DNA of 64,000 nucleotides from Alphaproteobacteria bacterium (GTDB taxonomy: Bacteria; Pseudomonadota; Alphaproteobacteria; Sphingomonadales; Sphingomonadaceae): contig QBLU01000003.1 of the NCBI GenBank assembly GCA_003241875.1, positions 1 to 64,000 of the forward strand, in the 5' to 3' direction. A model generated the notes under the pieces. It worked only from the letters and a program-made list of their open reading frames with translations, made no database searches and was not told the DNA's origin. Positions within the stretch are counted from its first letter, which is position 1; every line of letters begins with the position of its first letter. Shown one piece after another: positions 10,369-18,431 of the stretch. The translations under genes were made by a program, and so were the position numbers.

Positions 10369-10852
10369 GCACCCGCCGGTAGCGGCCGTGCAGGTAGAGC
10401 AGTGATTCGCGCTCCGGCGCCTGGCCGAAGCGGGTGACGCGGCCGACGATGATGCGGTGGTCGCCGCCGTCGTGATCGGCGTGGAGGGTGCAGGCGAACG
10501 CCGCCTTGGCCTGTTTCAGGATCGGCAGGCCGTCCCATTCCTCCCAATCGGCATCGGCGAAGCGGTCGATGCCCTTTTTGGTGAAGCGGTCGGCGACCGG
10601 CTGGCCATCGAGATCGAGGATGTTGATGGCAAAGCGGCCGGTATCGCGCAGCGCCGGCAGCGCCGAGGCAGCGTTGGCCGGGCAGAACAGCAGCAGCGGC
10701 GGGTCGAGCGACACGCTGGTAAAGCTGTTGGCGGTCAGCCCGGTGCGACCGCCATCGGCGGTGCGGCCGGTGACGACGGTGACGCCGGTGGCAAAGCAGC
10801 CAAAGGCATCGCGCAGCGTGCGGGTGTCGAAGGGAGGATCGGCAAGGTTCAT
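10358..10852 (-). CDS. Flavin reductase-like FMN-binding split-barrel protein
   Basis: A 164-residue protein spanning a single flavin reductase domain: FGCFATGVTVVTG near the N-terminus, GLTANSFTSVSLDPPLLLFC in the middle and a C-terminal Tyr/Arg-rich strand. Members use NAD(P)H to reduce free flavin, often as partner of a two-component monooxygenase. No oxygenase is adjacent, so the partner is unknown. It is the first gene of the leftward operon (overlaps the flippase by 11 bases) and diverges from modA with 130 bases between. Confidence 0.85.
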   Translation of the reverse strand: MNLADPPFDTRTLRDAFGCFATGVTVVTGRTADGGRTGLTANSFTSVSLDPPLLLFCPANAASALPALRDTGRFAINILDLDGQPVADRFTKKGIDRFADADWEEWDGLPILKQAKAAFACTLHADHDGGDHRIIVGRVTRFGQAPERESLLYLHGRYRRVHVG

Positions 10853-10943
10853 TGCGCCGCACCCCTAAGCCATGCGCAGAATGCGTCAATGCGTGACGAT
10901 GTGGCAGCCGGCGGCGCGGGGCTGGCCAAGGTCGCCCGGCGCT

Positions 10944-10969
10944 GCGATATATCCGGCCGGACATATCGC
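10944..10969. promoter_or_regulatory. Palindromic operator in front of modA (ModE/Mop-box-like)
   Basis: A near-perfect 26-base palindrome with arms GCGATATAT and ACATATCGC (one mismatch) around a self-complementary CCGGCCGG core. It ends 13 bases before the modA ATG. Its CGnTATAT half-sites resemble ModE boxes, which place CG-TATA half-sites in front of molybdate transporter operons. Position and half-site suggest repression of modA by a ModE-like protein with molybdate. No modE gene is in the window. Confidence 0.5.
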
Positions 10970-10982
10970 CCTGAAAGCCCCG

Positions 10983-11759
10983 ATGATCGCGCGTCTGCTG
11001 GCCCTGCTGCTGCTGTTTGCCCCTGCCCTCGCCGGCGCGGCGCCGCCGCGCGTGCTGTCTGGTGCGGCGCCGCTGCGCGTGCTGGCGGCGAGCAGCCTGA
11101 CCGAGGCGATGACGGCGGTCGCCGATGGCTGGGCGGCGACCGGGCACCCCCGGCCCGACCTGGTGTTTGCCGGGTCGCCGGCGCTGGCGCGGCAGATCAT
11201 CGCCGGGGCGCCCGCCGGCGTCTTCGTGGCGGCCGACAGCGCCTGGATGGATGCTGCCGAAACGGCGCGCGTGCTGGTGCCCGGCAGCCGCCGCGACATC
11301 GCCGGCAACCGGCTGGTGCTGATCGTGCCCGCCACCCGGCCCCGCCGCGCCGTGCTGGCACCGGGTTTCGACCTTGCGGCCTTTGTCGGTCGCGGCCACT
11401 GGACGACGGGCAATCCCGATTCGGTGCCCGCCGGCCGCTATGCCCGCGCCGCGCTTGTCCGCCTCGGCGCCTGGGATGCGGCGGCGCCGCGGCTGGCGCG
11501 TGCCGAAAATGTCCGTGCCGCGCTGGCGTTCGTCGAACGCGGTGCCGCCGCGGCCGGCGTCGTCTATGCGACCGACGCCCGCGCCTCGCGCCGCGTCGTT
11601 GTCGCCGGGGTGTTCCCGGCCGGCAGCCACCCGCCGATCGTCTATCCGGCGGCACTGGTTGCGGCCGGCGCCGATGCCGAGGCGCGCGGCTTCCTCGCCT
11701 TCCTGTCGGGCCCGCGCGGCCAGGCCATCTTGCGATCACAGGGATTCACGCCGCCATGA
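10983..11759 (+). CDS. modA: Molybdate ABC transporter, periplasmic binding protein
   Basis: A 258-residue exported protein with a signal peptide (about 1-20). The mature start has the ModA signature LRVLAASSLTEAM, and the family motif for oxyanion binding appears as NPDSVPAGRYA. It delivers molybdate (possibly tungstate) to ModBC. The ATG at 10983 gives the best signal peptide; upstream in-frame codons would add non-signal sequence across the palindromic operator. Its stop overlaps the next start (ATGA). It is the first gene of a four-gene rightward operon. Confidence 0.93.
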   Translation: MIARLLALLLLFAPALAGAAPPRVLSGAAPLRVLAASSLTEAMTAVADGWAATGHPRPDLVFAGSPALARQIIAGAPAGVFVAADSAWMDAAETARVLVPGSRRDIAGNRLVLIVPATRPRRAVLAPGFDLAAFVGRGHWTTGNPDSVPAGRYARAALVRLGAWDAAAPRLARAENVRAALAFVERGAAAAGVVYATDARASRRVVVAGVFPAGSHPPIVYPAALVAAGADAEARGFLAFLSGPRGQAILRSQGFTPP

Positions 11760-12178
11760 TCCTCGCGCTGCTGCTTGCCGCCGCCCCGGTTGCCATCCCG
11801 TTCGACGCGGCCACCCGCGCGGCGCTGCCGCCGGCGACCGCGACGCTGGTTGCCCATGGCACCAGCCAGGTCTGCACCGGCGTCTGGCTCGGTGATCTCA
11901 TCGCCCGGGCCGGGCTGCCGGGCGGCGAGGCGCTGCGCGGCACGGCGCTGCACACCGTGGTGCTGGCGGAGGCCGCCGATGGCTATCGCGTCGTCTTCAG
12001 CCTCGGCGAGATCGATGCCGCGCTCGGCAAGACGCCGGTGCTGGTCGCCGATCGCTGCGCCGGCCAGGCGCTCGGCGCGGCCGACGGCCCGGTGCGGCTG
12101 GTGGTGCCGGGCGACCGGCGCGGCGCGCGGTCGGTGCGGCGGCTGGTGCGGCTGCGCGCCATCGAGGTCGCTCCCTGA
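11756..12178 (+). CDS. Small exported molybdopterin-binding-domain (SUOX-fold) protein inside the mod operon
   Basis: A 140-residue protein with a short signal peptide (MILALLLAAAPVA). The rest resembles the oxidoreductase molybdopterin-binding fold: a GVWLGDLIARAGL strand-helix and the C-terminal DGPVRLVVPGD followed by VRRLVRLRAIEV. Full enzymes of this family have cofactor-binding Cys/Arg residues and extra domains. This protein is only a single short domain with C at about residue 40 and one near 101. It starts within the modA stop codon (ATGA) and sits 8 bases before modB, so it is co-translated with the transporter. A role in periplasmic molybdate or cofactor handling is inference. Confidence 0.7.
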   Translation: MILALLLAAAPVAIPFDAATRAALPPATATLVAHGTSQVCTGVWLGDLIARAGLPGGEALRGTALHTVVLAEAADGYRVVFSLGEIDAALGKTPVLVADRCAGQALGAADGPVRLVVPGDRRGARSVRRLVRLRAIEVAP

Positions 12179-12186
12179 TCGCCGCG

Positions 12187-12864
12187 ATGACCCCGGCCGA
12201 GTGGCAAGCGATCCTGGTCAGCCTCAAGGTCGCCGGCGTCGCGACGCTGTGCACGCTGCCGCTGGCCTTTGCGCTGGCGTTCGTGCTGGCGCGGCGGCGC
12301 TTTGCCGGCAAGGCGATCGTCGATGCGCTGGTCAACCTGCCGCTAGTGCTGCCCCCCGTCGTTACCGGCTATCTGCTGCTCATCGCCTTTGGCCGCGACG
12401 GGCCGCTCGGCCAGGCGCTGGCGAGCGTCGGCGTGTCGGTGCTGTTCCGCTGGACCGGCGCCGCCATCGCCGCCGGGGTGATGGCGCTGCCGCTGATGGT
12501 CAGCCCGATGCGGCTGGCGCTGGAGGCGATGGACCGGCGGCTGGAGGCGGCGGCGGCGACGCTCGGCGCCTCGCGGTGGCGGGTGTTTGCCACCATCACG
12601 CTGCCGCTGGTGCTGCCCGGCATCATCGCCGGCACGGTGCTCGGCTTTGCCAAGGCGCTGGGCGAATTCGGCGCCACCGCGATCTTTGTCTCGGCGATCC
12701 CGGGGGAGACCGAGACGCTGCCGCTCGCCATCAACGCCTTCCTGCAGGTGCCGGGGCGCGAGGGTGCGGCGTTGCGGCTGGCGCTGCTCAGCATCGGCAT
12801 TGCCTTTGGCGCACTGGTCGCGGCGCAATGGTGGCAGCGCCGCGCGGTCCGGCATCGGGCATGA
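12187..12864 (+). CDS. modB: Molybdate ABC transporter permease
   Basis: A 225-residue integral membrane protein with five to six helices. The cytoplasmic EAA loop appears as EAAATLGASRWRVF, followed by TLPLVLPG, which docks with the ATPase. Length and start (MTPAEWQAILVSLKVA) are typical of ModB. The stop overlaps the modC start by four bases (ATGA). Confidence 0.94.
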   Translation: MTPAEWQAILVSLKVAGVATLCTLPLAFALAFVLARRRFAGKAIVDALVNLPLVLPPVVTGYLLLIAFGRDGPLGQALASVGVSVLFRWTGAAIAAGVMALPLMVSPMRLALEAMDRRLEAAAATLGASRWRVFATITLPLVLPGIIAGTVLGFAKALGEFGATAIFVSAIPGETETLPLAINAFLQVPGREGAALRLALLSIGIAFGALVAAQWWQRRAVRHRA

Positions 12865-13460
12865 GCATCGACGTCGCCATCACCGTCCGGCGCGGCGATT
12901 TCGTCCGCGACATCGCCTTTGCCGGCGACGCACCGGTCACGGCGCTGGTCGGCCCGTCGGGCGGCGGCAAGACCAGCGCGCTGCTCGCCATCGCCGGGCT
13001 GTTGCGGCCGCTGGCGGGCCATATCCGCGTCGGCGGCCGCACGCTGTTCGATGCCGCCGCAGGCATCGACGTGCCGGCGCACCGCCGCGACCTCGGCGTC
13101 ATGTTCCAGGAGGCGCGGCTGTTCCCGCACCTGAGCGTGCGCGCCAACCTCGGCTATGCCCGGCGCGCCGGCCCGGCCGAGGTCGCGGCGATGGCCGAAC
13201 GGCTGGGCATCGCGGCGCTGCTCGATCGCTGGCCGCGGCATCTGTCGGGCGGCGAGACTCGCCGGGTGGCGCTGGGCCGGGCGCTGCTGGCGCGGCCGGC
13301 GGCGCTGCTGCTCGACGAGCCGCTCGCGCATCTTGATGCCGAACGCGCCAAAGCCTTGCTTTTGTTGATCGCGGAATCGGCACGCAATCTGCCGCTGCTG
13401 TATGTGACGCATGAGCCGGATGAAGCCATGGCGCTGGACGCACAACTCGTCGCAATCTAG
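12861..13460 (+). CDS. modC: Molybdate ABC transporter ATP-binding protein, short form without Mop/TOBE domain
   Basis: A 199-residue ABC ATPase. Walker A reads GPSGGGKTS, the Q-loop lies in VMFQEARLFPHL, the signature in LSGGETRRVALGRALL, Walker B in ALLLDEPLAHLD and the H-loop in YVTHEPDEA. ModC proteins are usually about 350 residues, with a C-terminal molybdate-binding Mop/TOBE domain. Here the protein stops just after the ATPase core. The 135 bases downstream show no recognisable domain remnant in any frame, so this looks like a genuine short form. Last gene of the mod operon. Confidence 0.9.
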   Translation: MSIDVAITVRRGDFVRDIAFAGDAPVTALVGPSGGGKTSALLAIAGLLRPLAGHIRVGGRTLFDAAAGIDVPAHRRDLGVMFQEARLFPHLSVRANLGYARRAGPAEVAAMAERLGIAALLDRWPRHLSGGETRRVALGRALLARPAALLLDEPLAHLDAERAKALLLLIAESARNLPLLYVTHEPDEAMALDAQLVAI

Positions 13461-13595
13461 TCGGGCGCAGTTGCAATTTATTTGGTATTTATTGTAAACT
13501 TGTTACGATATTCACCACATCGTTCACCCTGTCGCTGCTATTCCGCGCCCGACGATCGACTTGGCGATCGGGAATCGTTTGAAAAGAGGAACGAA

Positions 13596-14300
13596 ATGCG
13601 TCTCGCCATCCTGGATGATGATCGCGAGCTGTGCGCCGACGTCGCCGCCGACATGCGCGCCGCCGGGCATGCCTGTTACGAATTCCATAGCGGCGAGGCG
13701 CTGCGCCGCGCCCTGCGCCGCGAAAGCTATGACCTGCTGCTGCTCGACTGGGAGGTGCCCGACCTGTCGGGGATCGACCTGCTGGCCTGGGCGCGCGCCA
13801 CGCTGCCGTCGCCGCCGCCGGTGATCATGATGACCGGGCGTTCGAGCGATGGCGACATCATCCACGGCCTCGACATCGGCGCCGACGATTATGTCACCAA
13901 GCCCGTCGATGCCGGCGTGCTGCGCGCGCGCGTGGAGGCGTTGCTGCGTCGCAGCTATGGCCGGTCGACGGCACCGCGGGTGGAGGCCTTTGGCGATCAT
14001 GTCTTCGATCCGATGGCGATGACGGTGTCGGTGCGCGGCACCGGGGTCGACCTCACTGCCAAGGAATTCGGGCTGGCGCTGCTGCTGTTCCGCAACCTCA
14101 ATCGCCCGCTCTCGCGCGCCCACATCATGGAAACCGTCTGGGGCCGCAATCCCGAGATCCCGAGCCGGACGCTCGATGCCCATGTCTCGCAGATCCGCGG
14201 CCGCCTCGGCCTGCGCCCCGAACACGGGCTGAGGCTCGCGTCGGTGTACAGTTTTGGTTATCGTCTCGAACAGATCGCCACCGTAACCAGGGAAGGCTGA
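13596..14300 (+). CDS. OmpR/PhoB-family response regulator
   Basis: A 234-residue two-domain regulator. The receiver (1-120) has the acidic pocket DDD at the N-terminus, the phospho-acceptor Asp in LLLLDWEVPDLSG, the Thr in MMTGRSS and the Lys in YVTKPVDAG. The winged-helix DNA-binding domain (about 130-230) ends in LRLASVYSFGYRLE, the OmpR wing. A ribosome site (GAGGAAC) precedes the ATG. It lies two bases before the LysM/FecR gene and upstream of the CHASE2 kinase, its likely cognate sensor. Confidence 0.92.
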   Translation: MRLAILDDDRELCADVAADMRAAGHACYEFHSGEALRRALRRESYDLLLLDWEVPDLSGIDLLAWARATLPSPPPVIMMTGRSSDGDIIHGLDIGADDYVTKPVDAGVLRARVEALLRRSYGRSTAPRVEAFGDHVFDPMAMTVSVRGTGVDLTAKEFGLALLLFRNLNRPLSRAHIMETVWGRNPEIPSRTLDAHVSQIRGRLGLRPEHGLRLASVYSFGYRLEQIATVTREG

Positions 14301-14302
14301 GC

Positions 14303-15676
14303 TTGGGCCCATCGCGCGCCGTTGCCGTCGCGATCTTCGTGGCGCCGGTGAGCCCGCTGGTAGTCCAGCCGGCATTGGCGGCGGCGGCGCTGTCATTGGC
14401 GGCGGCGCCGCTGGCCACCGCCGATGCGCCACCGGTCTTTCGCTACATCGTGCAACCCGGCGACACGCTGATCGGCATCGGCACCCGGGGCCTGGTTCGC
14501 CCGCGCGACTGGCAGCTGGTGGCGGCACGCAACCGGGTCGCCGATCCGCGCCGGCTGCCGGTCGGCAAGCAATTGGTGATCGCTTCGGCGCTGCTGAGAC
14601 GCGAGCCGGTGACGGCGACCGTCGCCGCCTTTTCGGGCCAGGTCACCATCACGCCCGCCAGTGTCGCCAAGGTCGGTGCCACGATTGCCAGTGTCGCGAA
14701 GGTTGGCGCCGTGGCCGGCGCAGGCACGGTGCTGGCGACCGGGGCCAACAGCTTCGTGACGCTGGCACTGGCCGATGGCAGCCGGGTCACCCTGCCCTCG
14801 CAGTCGCAGTTCCGGGTCGCGGTGCTCGAACGCATCGTTCTCGATGGCCGGCTCGAGCGCCGCTTCGATCTGGTCGGCGGCCGCGCCGATTTCGCCGTCA
14901 CCCCGCGCGAACGTGAGGCCGATCGCTTCCTGGTGCGCACCCCGGTCGCCGTCGCCGCCGTGCGCGGCACCGAATTCCGCGTCGCCCATGGGGCCGCGAC
15001 CAGCACCATCGGCGTCGTCGAGGGCAGCGTCGCCGGCCGCCCGGCGAACGGCCGCGACGATACCGCGATTCCCGCCGGCAGCGGCGGCGTGCTGCAGCAG
15101 GACGCGATCCGCTCGGTCGGGCTGCTGCCGGCGCCGGCGCTGCGCGATCCCGGCAAGGTCCAGGACGATCCGGCGGTGGTGCTGGCCATCGCACCCGGCG
15201 CCGGCAGCCGCCGCCGGGTGCAGCTGGCGCGCGACGCCGGCGCCATCGACATCTTTGCCGAAGCGGACACCGACGGCAACGATGTCAGCTTTGCCGGCGT
15301 CGGCAACGGCACGCTGTACGCCCGCGTCACCGCCATCGACGCCGACGGGGTCGAGGGGCTGGCGGCGACCTATGAGTTCGAACGCTTCCTGTCGGGCCTT
15401 GCCACCGAGGCAGGAGCGCTGCCCGGCCGGCCGCGGCGGACGCGGTTCCGCTGGCAGCCATCGGGCGAGGGCAGCCGCAGCTATGATTTCGTGCTCGGCC
15501 GCGACGCGGCGCTGGCTGACCGGCTGATCGACGCGCCGGCGCTGGCGGGCACCGAGATGACGGTCAGCGGCCTCGCCCCCGGCACCTGGTACTGGCGGGT
15601 GACGGTCACCGCGCGCGATCGCGGCAAGCGCCATGTCAGGGTGTTTCCCGTGCAGACATTGACCATTGCCCGCTGA
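14303..15676 (+). CDS. Exported LysM plus FecR domain protein
   Basis: A 457-residue protein. A hydrophobic Ala-rich signal covers about 1-40. A LysM domain (about 46-95, FRYIVQPGDTLIGIG) is expected to bind peptidoglycan. A FecR-like domain (about 105-245) carries the characteristic VAAVRGTEFRV. The C-terminal 150 residues resemble fibronectin-like strands (APGTWYWRVTV). The TTG start is chosen because GGAAGG lies just upstream and no ATG or GTG gives the signal peptide; it begins two bases after the regulator stop. An 8-residue segment is tandemly duplicated at 119-136. It is probably a periplasmic partner of the CHASE2 kinase. Confidence 0.85.
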   Translation: MGPSRAVAVAIFVAPVSPLVVQPALAAAALSLAAAPLATADAPPVFRYIVQPGDTLIGIGTRGLVRPRDWQLVAARNRVADPRRLPVGKQLVIASALLRREPVTATVAAFSGQVTITPASVAKVGATIASVAKVGAVAGAGTVLATGANSFVTLALADGSRVTLPSQSQFRVAVLERIVLDGRLERRFDLVGGRADFAVTPREREADRFLVRTPVAVAAVRGTEFRVAHGAATSTIGVVEGSVAGRPANGRDDTAIPAGSGGVLQQDAIRSVGLLPAPALRDPGKVQDDPAVVLAIAPGAGSRRRVQLARDAGAIDIFAEADTDGNDVSFAGVGNGTLYARVTAIDADGVEGLAATYEFERFLSGLATEAGALPGRPRRTRFRWQPSGEGSRSYDFVLGRDAALADRLIDAPALAGTEMTVSGLAPGTWYWRVTVTARDRGKRHVRVFPVQTLTIAR

Positions 15677-17909
15677 CACCGGGCCGCGCGTCCGACGGCC
15701 GGCGCGGCTGCTCGGCGAATGGCTGGCGGTGGGCACGGTGCTCAGCATCCTCGTCACCGGGCTGATCCTCGCCGGCGGCCTGCGGCGGTTCGACTATCTG
15801 CTTTATGATCTCGTCGCCACCGCGCGGCCGCGCGCCCCGCCCGATGCCATCGTCATCATCGGCATCGACGAGGCCAGCCTGGCGCGCATCGGCCCCTGGC
15901 CCTGGCCGCGGCAGGTCCATGCCGATGCCATCGCCCGGCTGGCGGCAGCGCGGCCGCGCGCCATCGGCTATGACGTGCTGTTCACCGAAGCCGGCGCCGA
16001 CGATGCCGGGCTCGATGCGGCGTTGCGGGCGTCGCCGGTGCCGGTGGTACTGCCGCTGCAGTTCATGGTGCCCGGCCGCGACGGCAATGCCCATGACGAT
16101 ATCGTGCCGGTGGTCGGGCGCGGCGCCGGCAGTGCGGCGCGCATCGGCCAGTCGACGATCGCGCCCGATGAAGACGGGGTGGTGCGCACCCTGACCATGG
16201 CAGTCGACGGCACGAGGCGCTGGCCGCAGGTGGCGGCACTGCTGACCGGTGCGGGGGTGGCAGAGCCTTTTCAGCCGCGCCCGATCACCGCGCCGCTGCG
16301 CCGTGTCGATGAACGGCTGGTCGGCTTTCGCGGGCCGCCGGGGTCGTTTCGCACCCTGTCGTTTGCGGCGCTGCGCGACGGCGCCATTCCCGACGACCTG
16401 CTGCGCGACCGCATCGTCATGATCGGCGCGACGGCGGCGGGGCTGGGCGACCAGTTTTCGACGCCGACGGCGGGCCGCACCGGCGTCATGGCGGGCGTCG
16501 AGATCCAGGCCAGCCTGGCGGCCGACCTGCTGGAGGGGCGGCGGCTGCGGCGGGCAGGCACCGGCGCCGCGATCGCGCTGGCGCTGGCGGTGCTGTGGCT
16601 CGGCATGGCCGGGCTGCTGCGGCTGCGGCCGGCGGCAGCGGCCATCGGCGGCGCGCTGCTGGTGGCGGCGGCGCTGCTGGCGACCGCGCTGCTGTTCGCG
16701 GCGACGGGACTGTGGGTGGCGCCGGCGGGGGCGCTGGTCGGCGTGCTGCTGGCGCAGCCGTTCTGGGCGTGGCGACGGCTGGCGGCGGTCAACGACTGGA
16801 TGCTGGCAGAGCTGGCGGAGCTGGGCGGCGGGGTGGTGCCGCGCGCCGGGCGGTCGATCGCCGCCGACCCGGTGACACGGACGACGCAATTGCTCGCCGC
16901 CACCATCGACCGGGTCGATGAACTGCGCGAGATCGCCGACGCCGCCATCCGCGGCCTGCCCGACCCGACGCTGCTGGTGGCGCGCGACGGCAGCATCGCC
17001 GCCACCAACACCGCCGCCGCGGCGCTGTTCGGCGCGGCGGCCGACTTCGCGGCGGTCGATCGCGCCTTTGCCGGCTTGCCGCCGTTCGGCGCCGCCACGC
17101 TGGCCGATGCGGCGACGCCGTGGCGCGGCGAGCATCGCGCCGCCGACGGCAGCATCCGCGACATCCGGTCGACGCCGTGGCGCGGCCCCGACGGCGCCGC
17201 GCTGGGCTGGATCGTGCGCTTTGCCGACATCAGCGCGCTGCGCCGCGCCGAGGCCGCCCGCGAGGAGGCGCTGCAACTGCTCACCCACGACATGCGCGCG
17301 CCCCAGGCCTCGATCCTGGCGCTGCTCGATCGCAATCCCGAGCTGCCGCCGGCGCTCGCCCAGCGGCTGCGCCACCTCGCCACCCGCACGATCGCGCTCG
17401 CCGACGGCTATCTGCAGCTCGCCCGCGCCGAGGCCGGCGACCATGTCATGGTCGAGGTCGATCTCGCCGCCATCGCTACCGAGGCCATCGACGAGCTGTG
17501 GCCGCAATCGCAGGCACGCGGGCTGCGCATCGACGGCATCGGCCTCGACGACGAGGCGCTGCTGGTCGGCAATCACCAGCTGCTGTTGCGCGCCATCGTC
17601 AACATGATCGGCAATGCGGTGAAGTTCGCGCCGGCGGGCAGCACCGTCAGCTGCCGGTTGGCGCCCGAGGGCGATAACTGGCGGCTCGACATCATCGATT
17701 CGGGGCCGGGCATCGCCGCCGATATGCAGGCGCGGCTGTTCGGGCGGTTTCGCGTCGGACCACAGGCCGATGGCGTCGGCCTGGGCCTTGCCTTTGTCCG
17801 CAGCGTCGCCACCGGCCATGGCGGCAGCATCGGCGTCACCTCCGCGCCCGGCGCCGGGGCGACCTTTACCTTGCGGGTGCCGCGGGCATCTGCGCCAGCG
17901 CCAGGCTGA
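15666..17909 (+). CDS. CHASE2-domain sensor histidine kinase
   Basis: A 747-residue kinase. TM1 lies at about 18-38. The extracytoplasmic CHASE2 domain (about 40-295) contains RFDYLLYDL and IGIDEASLARIG. Three membrane helices (about 302-362) follow, as usual for CHASE2. A PAS-like domain spans about 425-525. The phospho-acceptor His541 lies in LLTHDMRAPQAS, and the ATPase domain has the N-box NMIGNAVKF, G1 DSGPG and G2 GVGLGLAF. The TTG start overlaps the FecR gene by 11 bases; no ribosome site is obvious, so the start is uncertain. With the LysM/FecR protein and regulator it makes a three-gene envelope-sensing operon. Confidence 0.9.
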   Translation: MPADTGPRVRRPARLLGEWLAVGTVLSILVTGLILAGGLRRFDYLLYDLVATARPRAPPDAIVIIGIDEASLARIGPWPWPRQVHADAIARLAAARPRAIGYDVLFTEAGADDAGLDAALRASPVPVVLPLQFMVPGRDGNAHDDIVPVVGRGAGSAARIGQSTIAPDEDGVVRTLTMAVDGTRRWPQVAALLTGAGVAEPFQPRPITAPLRRVDERLVGFRGPPGSFRTLSFAALRDGAIPDDLLRDRIVMIGATAAGLGDQFSTPTAGRTGVMAGVEIQASLAADLLEGRRLRRAGTGAAIALALAVLWLGMAGLLRLRPAAAAIGGALLVAAALLATALLFAATGLWVAPAGALVGVLLAQPFWAWRRLAAVNDWMLAELAELGGGVVPRAGRSIAADPVTRTTQLLAATIDRVDELREIADAAIRGLPDPTLLVARDGSIAATNTAAAALFGAAADFAAVDRAFAGLPPFGAATLADAATPWRGEHRAADGSIRDIRSTPWRGPDGAALGWIVRFADISALRRAEAAREEALQLLTHDMRAPQASILALLDRNPELPPALAQRLRHLATRTIALADGYLQLARAEAGDHVMVEVDLAAIATEAIDELWPQSQARGLRIDGIGLDDEALLVGNHQLLLRAIVNMIGNAVKFAPAGSTVSCRLAPEGDNWRLDIIDSGPGIAADMQARLFGRFRVGPQADGVGLGLAFVRSVATGHGGSIGVTSAPGAGATFTLRVPRASAPAPG

Positions 17910-18321
17910 CCAGCGCCGGCAGCAAAGTGTCGTCCTTGCCGCCGGCCTGGATGACCTGGATGCGGGCGCCGCCTTCGATCGCCAGCGTCAGCCGGTGGCG
18001 CAGCGGCGGCGCGAACGGCGCCCAGCCGGTGGCGGGCACGTCGTACCAGGCGCTGCAGCCGCCGGCGGGGTCGGTCTGCAGACAGGCGCCGCTGCGGCGC
18101 GGCATCACGCCATAGCCGGCGTGGATGAGCGTCGGCGCATCGGCCGCATACAGCCCGCGGGCGCCGAGCTGGCGCTGGACTTCGGCGGCGGCCGGGCCAT
18201 CGCCGGCCACGGCATAGAGCGGCGGCGGCGGCGTGCCGGCAAGCGTCACCAGCGGCTGTGGCGATGCACAGCCGGCAAGCACGGCGGCCAGGCCCGTGGT
18301 GAAGGATAATGCGATTTTCAC
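17866..18321 (-). CDS. Predicted lipoprotein of unknown function
   Basis: A 151-residue protein from a GTG start, with a signal peptide and lipobox VLAGC, so Cys18 is the predicted lipid-attachment site. The mature part has two further Cys residues and Trp/Tyr (CSAWYDVPATGWAPF) but no domain I recognise. The longer frame upstream would spoil the signal peptide. It is convergent with the CHASE2 kinase and their 3' ends overlap by 44 bases. Confidence 0.65.
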   Translation of the reverse strand: MKIALSFTTGLAAVLAGCASPQPLVTLAGTPPPPLYAVAGDGPAAAEVQRQLGARGLYAADAPTLIHAGYGVMPRRSGACLQTDPAGGCSAWYDVPATGWAPFAPPLRHRLTLAIEGGARIQVIQAGGKDDTLLPALVSLALAQMPAAPAR

Positions 18322-18431
18322 GGGAGCAATGATGCGCGGGATGCGTCTTTCCGACAAGCCGGGTCCTGCGCCGCAAAGCATTGGGTCCGAATCCAGCATC
18401 TGTACGTTAGGGTACCGACAGGAGAGTTCGG

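Noticed and set aside
8740-10437. A 565-codon plus-strand frame opposite the flippase
   Set aside because: Very rich in Arg, Gln, His and Asp with no domain. The minus strand encodes a normal polytopic protein.
12861-13595. A frameshift that removed the Mop domain of modC
   Set aside because: No molybdate-binding domain remnant was seen downstream of 13460 in any frame. The region is AT-richer and looks like the promoter region of the next operon.
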